64,000 nt of DNA, from contig NZ_CP051006.1 in the NCBI RefSeq assembly GCF_014673495.1, forward strand, positions 310,001 to 374,000. The letters run 5' to 3'. The stretch is from Streptomyces griseofuscus (GTDB lineage Bacteria; Actinomycetota; Actinomycetes; Streptomycetales; Streptomycetaceae). This document shows positions 1 to 6,876 of this stretch, piece after piece. Below the pieces are notes generated by a model. That model saw only the letters and a list, made by a program, of their open reading frames with translations, was not told the DNA's origin and ran no database searches. The position numbers and the translations under genes are program-made. The first letter of the stretch is position 1, and each line of letters begins with the position of its first letter.

Positions 1-52
1 TGATACCTGCCCGGGCTCGGATCCGAACCGGGCAGCGGCAGCGGCAGCGGCT

Positions 53-370
53 TCAGGCATAGCCCTTGCGCTGTACGGCGCGCAGCGCGAGGGTGCCCAG
101 CGGGACGTGCAGCCGGAAGGTGAGGAGCCGGTGGACGAGCACGGCCGAGGTGGCTGCGCCGCCGGCGACGCCGAGCGGGATGAGACCGGCGACGAGGCCG
201 CTTCGAGCGGTGCCCAGTCCGCCGGGGACGGCGACCCCCTGTGGGGCCGGCCAGACCGCGGGGCCTCCGGCCAGCAGCAGCATGGCAGTTCGACCCCATC
301 TCCCTCCCACGGCGAGCGCGACGGCGGCCTCCGGCGGCATGTCTGCGGCGTCCGCGACGCTCAGCCCGGC
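53..370 (-). pseudogene. YbhN-like membrane flippase, C-terminal remnant
   Basis: The minus-strand frame gives the typical last part of YbhN/lysylphosphatidylglycerol-synthase-type membrane proteins: a hydrophobic stretch, the PGGLG motif (here VPGGLGTARSGLVAGL), a final membrane helix ending in the RLLTF motif, and a short basic tail. The stop codon is at 53-55. The frame stays open upstream to about 715, but that part is Pro/Arg-rich, does not resemble the family, and lacks the six or so membrane segments expected. I read this as a 5'-truncated, decayed copy. A highly diverged intact gene is unlikely because of the abrupt loss of hydrophobic pattern. Confidence 0.5.
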
Positions 371-525
371 GCACACTACGGTCTGCATCCACCGCGTCCG
401 GCGCGGACGCGTGTGCGGCCAAGGGCCTGCCGCGGCGCCCCGCCGCACAGGCGGCCGGGGCGAGGAGCCCGGGGAACGCGGCGGCCGCGGCGGCGGTTCG
501 GGGCAAGCGCCCATGGATGCCCTCT

Positions 526-554
526 CGAAGATCACGAAGCACCCGTGATCTTCG
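526..554. repeat. Perfect 11-bp inverted repeat with 7-nt loop
   Basis: CGAAGATCACG (526-536) and CGTGATCTTCG (544-554) are exact reverse complements around a 7-nt loop. The hairpin lies upstream of the lipoprotein gene and inside the unlikely 5' part of the YbhN-like remnant. It could be a terminator, a REP-like element or one end of a lost insertion. No transposase is next to it. Confidence 0.5.
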
Positions 555-854
555 TAGTGACTCCGGTCGGCGGCCGGCCCGGGAAGGTGGGTCCACTCGA
601 TCGGACGGCAAGCGAGACGGCGTGGCGACCCCGACGCGGCACGGCCGGCTCCGTCGAGTCCCGTCAGCCACGCCGGTTCACCGGGTTCGTCCCGTTTCGC
701 GCGATGGGTTGTCACGGCTCATCAACTCGGCTGTCACAGCGGCATCTTGATTCAACCCGCATCGCAACGGCCCGCCCCGAAGCAGACATCCACAGAAACG
801 ACAGCGGCTCGCCAGTTCGAGCGGACCGGACAAGACCACTTCGCAGGAGTGCAC

Positions 855-1547
855 ATGCGCGTCAAGAAGATCTCCGCCCTCGCCGTGATCGTCGCCGCGG
901 CTGGCCTCTCCCTGACCGCGTGCGGGGGCAGCGACGGTTCGAGCACGGCCGCGTAGAACAACCCGCCGGCTTCCGCAAGCAGTTCCACGGGCGGCCAGGA
1001 CGCGGCCGGCGCTTCCTCCGCCACCTCCGGCAACACCAACGGCGGCACCGGCACCAGTGGCAGCACCGGTGCCGGCACCGGCACCGGAAAGAAGGCCGCC
1101 GCCCGGACCGGGACCACGCCGTCGGGCACCCTGTGCAAGACCGACCACCTCGGCTTCAGCGCCGCGTCCGCCGGAGTCAAGAACGAGATCGTCGTCAACC
1201 TGAAGAACACCGGCTCCACCACCTGCAGCATGCACGGCTTCCCCGGCGTCCAGCTCCTCGGTGCCGACGGCCTGGGCGACAAGGGCCCCGACGCGGCCCG
1301 CACCGACACCACCGCGCCCACCGTGACCATCGCCCCCGGCGAGGAGACCCGTTTCCTCCTGCACTACATCCCCGACACCAGCGGCTCGGGCAAGACCTAC
1401 ACCAGGCTCGCCGTCACCCCGCCCAACGAAACCGTCTTCGACGTCATGAACCTCGACGGCCTGAACATCACCGTCCCCGCCACCACCGGCAACGCCCCCG
1501 ACGTCTACGTCGACCCCGTCGGCTACCACACCGGCACCGGCAAGTGA
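855..1547 (+). pseudogene. DUF4232 lipoprotein gene interrupted by an in-frame TAG
   Basis: An ATG at 855 with AGGAG five bases upstream opens a lipoprotein signal: basic MRVKK, a hydrophobic core, and lipobox LTAC followed by a Gly/Ser-rich linker. After 33 codons the frame hits TAG at 954-956. The same frame then continues without another stop to 1547, through a long Ser/Thr/Gly linker and a complete DUF4232-type domain (TPSGTLCKTDHLGF..., conserved Cys residues, GGTVTIAPGEET-like strand). A single base change, for example CAG to TAG, would explain it. Either the gene is a very recent pseudogene, the base is a sequencing error, or TAG is read through. DUF4232 proteins are common surface lipoproteins of unknown role in Streptomyces. 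Confidence 0.75.
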
Positions 1548-1611
1548 CCTCATCGACGCTTCCTGCCCGCGGACGGTTCGCGGAGGACCGCCTCAGGAAC
1601 GGCCCCGGAAG

Positions 1612-1630
1612 GTCCCCCTGCGCCGGGGAC
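1612..1630 (+). terminator. Stem-loop after the DUF4232 gene
   Basis: GTCCCC (1612-1617) and GGGGAC (1625-1630) pair around a 7-nt loop, 65 nt after the stop codon. There is no T-run, which is usual for actinobacterial terminators. Confidence 0.4.
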
Positions 1631-1752
1631 GGCCGTGGTGGACGGGCGAGGCCGCGGGCCCCCGGTCTTTGACATGTCAGTCCCGCGTCAGGGGCTCGTG
1701 CCACTCTCTTTCACGTGAACGACCCCGGGAAAACAAAAGGGGTCGGGAGCGA

Positions 1753-1849
1753 GGAGAGGTGCCCGGAGTGGTTGATCGGGGACCGGCGAGCACGCCTCGA
1801 GGTCGGATCCGCAAGGGTCCACGCAGGTTCGAATCCTGCCCTCTCCGCA
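1753..1849 (+). tRNA. tRNA-Ser-like gene or relic with abnormal anticodon arm
   Basis: The acceptor stem GGAGAGG (1753-1759) pairs fully with CCTCTCC (1840-1846), followed by G and CA. The D stem is CCCG/CGGG (1762-1765, 1777-1780) with a GTGGTTGAT-type loop. The T arm is perfect: GCAGG, loop TTCGAAT, CCTGC (1823-1839). The long variable arm is GGATCC-GCAA-GGGTCC (1805-1820), so this is a class II (Ser/Leu-like) tRNA. The anticodon arm is wrong: 24 nt (1781-1804) lie where 17 are expected. They fold as GACC/GGTC extended by an inner CGAG/CTCG hairpin, with no regular 7-nt loop. GAGCACGC-TCGA resembles the 5' half of a tRNA-Ser(CGA) anticodon arm with a diverged 3' half. Either it is a decayed tRNA-Ser or a tRNA-like RNA. 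Confidence 0.5.
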
Positions 1850-2127
1850 TCGAACGGCACGCCGCCCACCGCGGAACAGCCGACGGGCGAAGGTCCTCGG
1901 CACCCTGCCCGAGCACGTCGAAGACATGGTGCGGGATGTCCTGGACGCCGCTGCCGACCCGCAGGGCTTCCGGCAGTGGAACGCCCACGGCCCGACGCCC
2001 CCATCGGCCAACTCTCCCCTGAGTGAAGCACCTCACGGGAGCGTCCCCCACCGCTTCCACGGAATCCTCGACGATCGATGGGGCGTGAGAGCGGTTCGCC
2101 CCACCCGGCTGGACGGCACCACCTTTC
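1850..2127. other. No gene recognised
   Basis: Several frames are open here, but none has a ribosome binding site plus a family-like product. I see no repeat matching the tRNA-like 3' end, so nothing supports an attachment site. Confidence 0.4.
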
Positions 2128-2265
2128 TTGCGAGCCGGAACCATGCCGAACGTGATGGAACCCCTGTTGCGCCCCTTGCTCTACGACCCCCGCTTGCCGC
2201 CCCTGACCCGGCAGGAGTCGGGAAACGCGCAGAACCAGGACCGGTCACATGTCCGCAGGCCCCCC
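2128..2265 (+). pseudogene. Stray copy of the 3' end of an M1 peptidase gene
   Basis: The segment reads MPNVMEPLLRPLLYDPRLPP and closely matches the last codons of the M1 peptidase gene near 24904-24999 (MPNVLEPLLHSWLYDPRLPP). Similarity continues past the position of that gene's stop codon: CCGGTCACATGTCCGCAGG here against CCGGCCGCATGTCCGCGGG there. It is therefore a DNA-level copy of a gene end plus flank, not a shared protein motif. No start codon, zinc site or upstream part of the gene is present, and the stop codon is lost. I read it as a remnant of a second, deleted M1 gene or of a duplication. Confidence 0.7.
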
Positions 2266-2314
2266 GTGCCGTTGCTCAGCCATGGCCTGGGAGCCCGCTC
2301 CCAGGCGCGGAGCG

Positions 2315-3019
2315 TCAGCTCGCGCCGCGGTCGAGCCCTGCGGTCGGAGCGTCCTGGGTCGAATCAGCCCACAGGGAGCGGACCTTGCCGAGATGGCGCC
2401 GCATGCACGCCTGCGCGCCCTCGGCGTCGCCGGCCAGCATCAGGTCGAGCAGTTCGAGGTGCTCCTCGGCCGACTCCACCAGGCGGCCGTTGGCATCCAG
2501 AGCGGTCAGTCCGTACAGCCGCGAGCGCTTGCGGAGGTCGCTCACCACCTGGACCAGGTGGGAGTTGCCGGCAAGGCCGAGCAGGCCGAGGTGGAAGCGG
2601 CGGTCGGCCTCCAGGTAGGCGATCAGGTCGTGTCGCCTGGCGCCCTGGACTATCTCCTCGGCGACCGGGCGCAGCGCCTCCAGTTGCTCGGCGCCGGCGA
2701 CGTCCGTGACGCGTCCGATCGTGGGGACCTCGATCATCTCGCGGATCTCGGTGTACTCGTCGAGCTCGCGCTCGGTCACCTCGGTGATCCGGAAGCCCTT
2801 GTTGCGCACCGGCTCGACCAGGCCCTCCCTGGTCAGGTCAAGCATGGCCTCGCGCACCGGGGTAGCCGACACGCCGAGTTCGGCGGCCAGGGTGGGCGCG
2901 GAGCAGACGACGCCGGGCCGCAGCTCGCCCGCGATGAGCGCGGCACGCAGCGCGTTGGCCACCTGGTCGCGCAGGTTCTCCCGCACGGGGGTGACGCTGC
3001 GGGACGACAAATGGCCCAT
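2315..3019 (-). CDS. GntR-family (FCD subfamily) transcriptional regulator
   Basis: A 234-residue DNA-binding regulator. Residues about 10-75 form the GntR winged helix (VRENLRDQVANALRAALIAGEL, then the SATPVREAMLDLTREGLVEP recognition segment). Residues about 90-220 are an FCD ligand domain with the expected Asp/His metal-site pattern (DRRFHLGLL, EHLELLDLM). The start is ATG at 3019 with GGAGG six bases upstream; the frame continues further upstream without family resemblance. It is divergent from the DapA-family gene, so it probably controls the hydroxyproline genes and itself. The FCD effector may be a pathway intermediate (inference). An imperfect palindrome sits 35 bp upstream of its start. 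Confidence 0.9.
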   Translation of the reverse strand: MGHLSSRSVTPVRENLRDQVANALRAALIAGELRPGVVCSAPTLAAELGVSATPVREAMLDLTREGLVEPVRNKGFRITEVTERELDEYTEIREMIEVPTIGRVTDVAGAEQLEALRPVAEEIVQGARRHDLIAYLEADRRFHLGLLGLAGNSHLVQVVSDLRKRSRLYGLTALDANGRLVESAEEHLELLDLMLAGDAEGAQACMRRHLGKVRSLWADSTQDAPTAGLDRGAS

Positions 3020-3053
3020 GACCGATCCTCCAGACGTGCGCGGACGCCAGAAT

Positions 3054-3068
3054 ACAATGTCACGTTGT
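3054..3068. promoter_or_regulatory. Imperfect palindrome, candidate GntR operator
   Basis: ACAATGTCACGTTGT is a near-palindrome with ACAA...TTGT arms, in the style of FadR/FCD-type GntR sites. It lies between the regulator and the divergent catabolic operon. The inner AATGTCAC recurs at 3223-3230. Confidence 0.45.
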
Positions 3069-3222
3069 CCCGGACAGTATGACCGGTCCCATCCGTCGAC
3101 TCGGACCCGGGCCGGCCAGGGAACACAGCGGGAACCCGGCGATGTCGGCCCCGGAACATCCTCGGGGTCTCGGCGAACCGGCGGACCCGGCGGCCTTGTG
3201 GGCGCCACACACAGCTCAGTAA

Positions 3223-3230
3223 AATGTCAC
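3223..3230 (+). promoter_or_regulatory. Second AATGTCAC half-site before the catabolic operon
   Basis: AATGTCAC, 23 bp before the first catabolic start codon, repeats the core of the 3054-3068 palindrome. It also resembles the AAATGTTAC motif upstream of the collagenase and aminopeptidase genes. Confidence 0.35.
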
Positions 3231-3253
3231 ACACCACAGAGGGGGGTTCCTTC

Positions 3254-4180
3254 ATGACCGCCATCACTGCGTCCACACCCGGCACCGGCTGGAACGCCGA
3301 GCGCCCCTGGCGCGGCATCATGGTCGCCACCGCACTGCCCCTGCGCGACAGTCTCGCCGTCGACTACGACGCCTACGCCGAGCACGTCCGCTGGCTCCTC
3401 GACAACGGCTGCGATGGGGTGGTGCCCAACGGCTCTCTCGGCGAGTACCAGACCCTCACCGACGACGAGCGCGCACGTGTGGTCCGCACCGCCGTCGAGG
3501 CCGCGGGGGACGGCGCGCGCGTGATGCCGGGCGTCAGCGCCTACGGCAGCGCGGAGTCACGCCGCTTGGCCGAGGAGGCCGCCGAGCAGGGCTGCGGAAG
3601 CGTCCTGCTGCTGCCGCCCAACGCCTACCGTGCCGACGAGCGGGCGGTGCGCGCCCACTACTCGGAGGTCGCGCGGGCCGGGCTGCCCGTCGTGAGCTAC
3701 AACAATCCCATCGACACCAAGGTCGATCTCACCCCCGCACTCCTCGCCCAACTCCACGGCGAGGGCAGCATCGTGGCCGTGAAGGAGTTCAGCGGCGATG
3801 TGCGCAGGGCCTACGAGATCGCCGATGTCGCACCAGAACTCGACTTGCTGGCCGGCGCGGACGACGTCCTGCTCGAACTTGTCCTGGCGGGCGCGGTCGG
3901 CTGGATCGCCGGTTACCCGAACGCATTCCCCGTCGCCTGCGCCGAGCTGTACCACGCCGCCGTCAGCCGCCCGGACACCGCGCTCCCGCTGTACAAGTCC
4001 CTGCACCCCCTGCTGCGCTGGGACTCCAAGACCGAGTTCGTGCAGGCCATCAAGTTGTCCATGGACCTCGTCGGCCGCCGCGGCGGCCCCACTCGCCCGC
4101 CGCGTATGCCGCTGGACGCCGCCACGGAGAACTCGGTCCGCACGTCTACCGAGAAGGCCGTCGCCAGCGGCCTCCGCTGA
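3254..4180 (+). CDS. DapA-family aldolase/deaminase, likely pyrroline-4-hydroxy-2-carboxylate deaminase
   Basis: A 308-residue TIM-barrel protein of the dihydrodipicolinate synthase family. The Schiff-base lysine is K177 (IVAVKEFSGD) and the conserved tyrosine Y149 lies in SYNNP; GSLGEYQTL is the phosphate/carboxylate loop region. The start is ATG 3254 behind GAGGGGGG; an ATG at 3224 has no such site. In bacterial hydroxyproline catabolism a DapA-family enzyme deaminates pyrroline-4-hydroxy-2-carboxylate to 2-oxoglutarate semialdehyde. The neighbours here (racemase-family epimerase, aldehyde dehydrogenase, split dehydrogenase) fit that pathway exactly, so this role is favoured over lysine biosynthesis. 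Confidence 0.85.
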   Translation: MTAITASTPGTGWNAERPWRGIMVATALPLRDSLAVDYDAYAEHVRWLLDNGCDGVVPNGSLGEYQTLTDDERARVVRTAVEAAGDGARVMPGVSAYGSAESRRLAEEAAEQGCGSVLLLPPNAYRADERAVRAHYSEVARAGLPVVSYNNPIDTKVDLTPALLAQLHGEGSIVAVKEFSGDVRRAYEIADVAPELDLLAGADDVLLELVLAGAVGWIAGYPNAFPVACAELYHAAVSRPDTALPLYKSLHPLLRWDSKTEFVQAIKLSMDLVGRRGGPTRPPRMPLDAATENSVRTSTEKAVASGLR

Positions 4181-4217
4181 CCCGGAACCCGGAACGGCTC
4201 AAAGGAAGGGACGTTCA

Positions 4218-5219
4218 GTGCGTACCCGTCACGTCTTTCACGCCGTCGACTCGCACACCGAAGGCATGCCCACCCGCGTGATCACCGGTGGCGTCGGGGT
4301 GATCCCCGGAGCCACGATGGCGGAGCGGAGGCTGCACTTCATCGAGCACATGGACCACCTGCGCACGCTCCTGATGTACGAGCCACGCGGTCACGCCTCC
4401 ATGAGCGGCGCGATCCTCCAGCCACCGACGCGCCCCGACGCAGACTACGGAGTGCTGTACATCGAGGTCTCCGGGGTGCTGCCGATGTGCGGACACGGCA
4501 CCATCGGCGTGGCCACCGTCCTCGTGGAGACCGGCATGGTCCCCGTCACCGACACCACGACCGTCCGCCTCGACACCCCGGCCGGACTCGTCACCGTGGA
4601 CGTCCACGTCGAGGACGGCGCGGCCAAGTCGGCGACGCTCACCAACGTCCCCGCCTACTGTGCCGGCCTGGACCGAAAAGTGGACGTGCCGGGGTACGGA
4701 ACGGTGACGTACGACCTCGCCTTCGGCGGGAACTTCTACGCCTTCGTCGAACTGGGCGCGCTGGGCGTGCCGTTCGACCGCTCACGAAAGGGCGAGCTGC
4801 TCACGGCGGGGCTTGCCATCATGGACGCGATCGACGCGTCACCGGACCGGCCTGTTCACCCGGAACAGCCCGGCATCGCCGGGGTCAAGCACGTCTACCT
4901 CGCCGCCCCTGGCTCCGACGCACACCGCTCCCGTCACGCCATGGCCATCAAACCGGGCTGGTTCGACCGCTCACCGTGCGGCACCGGCACATCGGCACGC
5001 ATGGCCCAGCTGCACGCCCGCGGTGCGCTGCCGCTGCACCGCGACTTCGTCAACGAGTCCTTCATCGGTACCGAGTTCACCGGCCGTCTCATCGCGGAGA
5101 CCGAGGTCGGCGGAATGCCCGCCGTCATTCCCCGCATCACCGGGCGTGCCTGGATCACGGGCACCGCCCAGTACTTCCTCGACCCGGATGATCCCTTCCC
5201 CGGAGGCTTCCTCCTGTGA
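4218..5219 (+). CDS. Proline racemase family protein, likely 4-hydroxyproline 2-epimerase
   Basis: A 333-residue member of the proline racemase family. Both catalytic cysteines are visible: C91 in MCGHGTIG and C254 in SPCGTGTSA. Their presence argues for a racemase/epimerase, not a trans-3-hydroxyproline dehydratase, which has Thr at the second position. It would interconvert trans-4-hydroxy-L-proline and cis-4-hydroxy-D-proline, the entry step of the pathway. The start is GTG 4218, with AAGGAAGG about 10 bases upstream, 37 bp after the DapA-family gene. Its stop overlaps the next gene by 4 nt (GTGA), indicating translational coupling. Substrate (hydroxyproline versus proline) is inferred from context. 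Confidence 0.88.
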   Translation: MRTRHVFHAVDSHTEGMPTRVITGGVGVIPGATMAERRLHFIEHMDHLRTLLMYEPRGHASMSGAILQPPTRPDADYGVLYIEVSGVLPMCGHGTIGVATVLVETGMVPVTDTTTVRLDTPAGLVTVDVHVEDGAAKSATLTNVPAYCAGLDRKVDVPGYGTVTYDLAFGGNFYAFVELGALGVPFDRSRKGELLTAGLAIMDAIDASPDRPVHPEQPGIAGVKHVYLAAPGSDAHRSRHAMAIKPGWFDRSPCGTGTSARMAQLHARGALPLHRDFVNESFIGTEFTGRLIAETEVGGMPAVIPRITGRAWITGTAQYFLDPDDPFPGGFLL

Positions 5220-6598
5220 CCACCGTCCCGGCCCCGATCATCTCGCAGAACCCGGCCGATCCGTCCGACGTCCTGGTCAGCGTCCCCGCTGCGGGGGTCT
5301 TCGCCTCGGTCCGCGCCGTGGAACAAGCTCGCGCCGCCCAGCCCGGCTGGTTCGCGGTCGGCGCGGCCGCCCGATCGGCGGCGCTGGGTGCGGTCGCCGC
5401 TGCCGTGGACGCCGCCGCGGAAGAACTGGCAGCCCTCGCCGTACGCGAGGTGGGGAAGCCACTCACCGAAGCACGTGCCGAAATAGCACGTACCGCCGCG
5501 ATCTGGAGGTACTACGCGCAGGCCCCCTTCGAGCCCGAGGGCGCCGTCCACGAACAGCCCGCCGGTGGGGGGCTGTTGTTGACCCGCCGACGCCCGTACG
5601 GTGTCGCGGGGCTGATCACGCCGTGGAACTTCCCTTTCGCCATCCCCGCCTGGAAGGCGGCCCCGGCGCTCGCGACCGGCAACACCGTCGTCCTGAAGCC
5701 CGCTCCGGAAGCGACAGCCTGCGCCCAGCGCCTGGCCGAGATCGTCCACCGAGCCGTACCCCCGGGGGTGTTCACCGTGCTGCCCGGAGGGGCTTCCGAG
5801 GGGGCCGCCGTCGTTTCCGCCGCCGACGTGATCTCCTTCACCGGCTCCACGGGGGTCGGCCGGAGAGTCGTCCGCACCGCCACTGAGCGAGGCATCCCGG
5901 TGCAGGCCGAGATGGGCGGTCTGAACGCGGCGATCGTCCTGCCCGACGCGGACATCACCCGGGCCGCTGGGCACATCGCCGACGCGATCGCCGGATACGC
6001 GGGGCAGAAGTGCACCGCCACCAGCCGTGTCATCGCGGTCGGCGCGGCCCTCGATCCGCTGCGCGAGGCTCTCACCGAGGCGCTGCGAGCGCGGCCGGCG
6101 GGGGACCCCGCCCATCCGGCGACGGTGTGCGGACCGGTCATCAGCCGGCAGGCCCGCGATCGCGTGCTCCAGGCGAGACAAGGCCTGCCCGAGCTCGTGG
6201 GCGCCGCCGTCTCCGCGAGGCCGGACGGCTGGTACGCGGCCCCCGCGCTCGTCGAGAAGGTGCCATCGGGCCATCGGCTGCTGAACGAGGAGGTCTTCGG
6301 GCCGTTGGCGGCGCTGCTGCCCGCCGAGGACCTGGACCACGCGGTACGGATGACGAACTCCGTCCCTTACGGTCTGGTCACCTCCGTGCACACCGCCTCG
6401 CTCGACGCGGTGCTGCACGGTCTCGACCACCTCGACACCGGCATGATCCGCGTCAACGCCCCGTCCACGGGCGTGGACTTCCATCTGCCCTTCGGCGGAG
6501 TCAAGGCCTCCAGCCACGGCCCGCGCGAACAAGGACACGAGGCCCTGGCGTTCTACACCAGTGGCCGCACGTACTCCTTGGCACCCGCGCATCCATAG
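5216..6598 (+). CDS. Aldehyde dehydrogenase, likely 2-oxoglutarate semialdehyde dehydrogenase
   Basis: A 460-residue NAD(P)-dependent aldehyde dehydrogenase. N138 lies in ITPWNFP, the NAD-binding FTGSTGVG is present, the general base E232 is in EMGG, and the nucleophile C266 is in GQKCTATS. The C-terminal FGGVKASSHGPREQG closure is complete. GTG 5216 overlaps the epimerase stop. As the third gene of the operon it would oxidise 2-oxoglutarate semialdehyde to 2-oxoglutarate, the last step of hydroxyproline breakdown. The family assignment is firm; the substrate rests on gene context. Confidence 0.88.
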   Translation: MTTVPAPIISQNPADPSDVLVSVPAAGVFASVRAVEQARAAQPGWFAVGAAARSAALGAVAAAVDAAAEELAALAVREVGKPLTEARAEIARTAAIWRYYAQAPFEPEGAVHEQPAGGGLLLTRRRPYGVAGLITPWNFPFAIPAWKAAPALATGNTVVLKPAPEATACAQRLAEIVHRAVPPGVFTVLPGGASEGAAVVSAADVISFTGSTGVGRRVVRTATERGIPVQAEMGGLNAAIVLPDADITRAAGHIADAIAGYAGQKCTATSRVIAVGAALDPLREALTEALRARPAGDPAHPATVCGPVISRQARDRVLQARQGLPELVGAAVSARPDGWYAAPALVEKVPSGHRLLNEEVFGPLAALLPAEDLDHAVRMTNSVPYGLVTSVHTASLDAVLHGLDHLDTGMIRVNAPSTGVDFHLPFGGVKASSHGPREQGHEALAFYTSGRTYSLAPAHP

Positions 6599-6607
6599 GG
6601 CCGCTCG

Positions 6608-6680
6608 CCTCTGTGCGGCGCCGCCTCGCTCGATGCGGTGCCGCACGGGCTCGACCTGTGGCCGCGTGAGGATCGCACCC
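6608..6680 (+). pseudogene. Short duplicated piece of an aldehyde dehydrogenase 3' region
   Basis: Bases 6620-6656 match 6392-6428, inside the adjacent aldehyde dehydrogenase gene, at 33 of 37 positions, and weaker similarity extends a few bases upstream. In frame it reads ASLDAVPHGLDLW against ASLDAVLHGLDHL. The piece lies just after the stop codon of the complete gene, so it is either a partial tandem duplication or what remains of a second dehydrogenase gene. From 6681 to 6876 I see nothing else between the two convergent operons. Confidence 0.6.
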
Positions 6681-6876
6681 TCGTCGGCCCGCTACGTCGT
6701 CGATGGCGGGCACGGCAGCCCGCTAGCCGCGGCCTCGACCCGGCGCGAGCCCGGGCCGAGCGCCCCAGGACCCCCGTGCCGGAGCCGAGTCGCCGGCCGC
6801 CGCGACCTCGGCGCGGGTCGCGGCGCTCCCGGCCGGTCAGCGACGAGCACTGTGCCGGCGCCGGCGGACCATCGTG

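Noticed and set aside
107..1672. Long plus-strand open frame of 521 codons
   Set aside because: It is Arg/His/Pro-rich throughout, lies in another frame over the DUF4232 gene and the YbhN-like remnant, and has no ribosome binding site. It is a by-product of high GC.
954..1849. Idea that the tRNA-like RNA suppresses the nearby TAG codon
   Set aside because: The closest readable anticodon is CGA (serine TCG), not CTA, and the anticodon arm is not a normal loop. Nothing links the two beyond distance.
4934..6646. Minus-strand open frame of 570 codons opposite the epimerase and aldehyde dehydrogenase
   Set aside because: It is a mirror of two well-supported catabolic genes, rich in Arg and Gly, with no plausible start.
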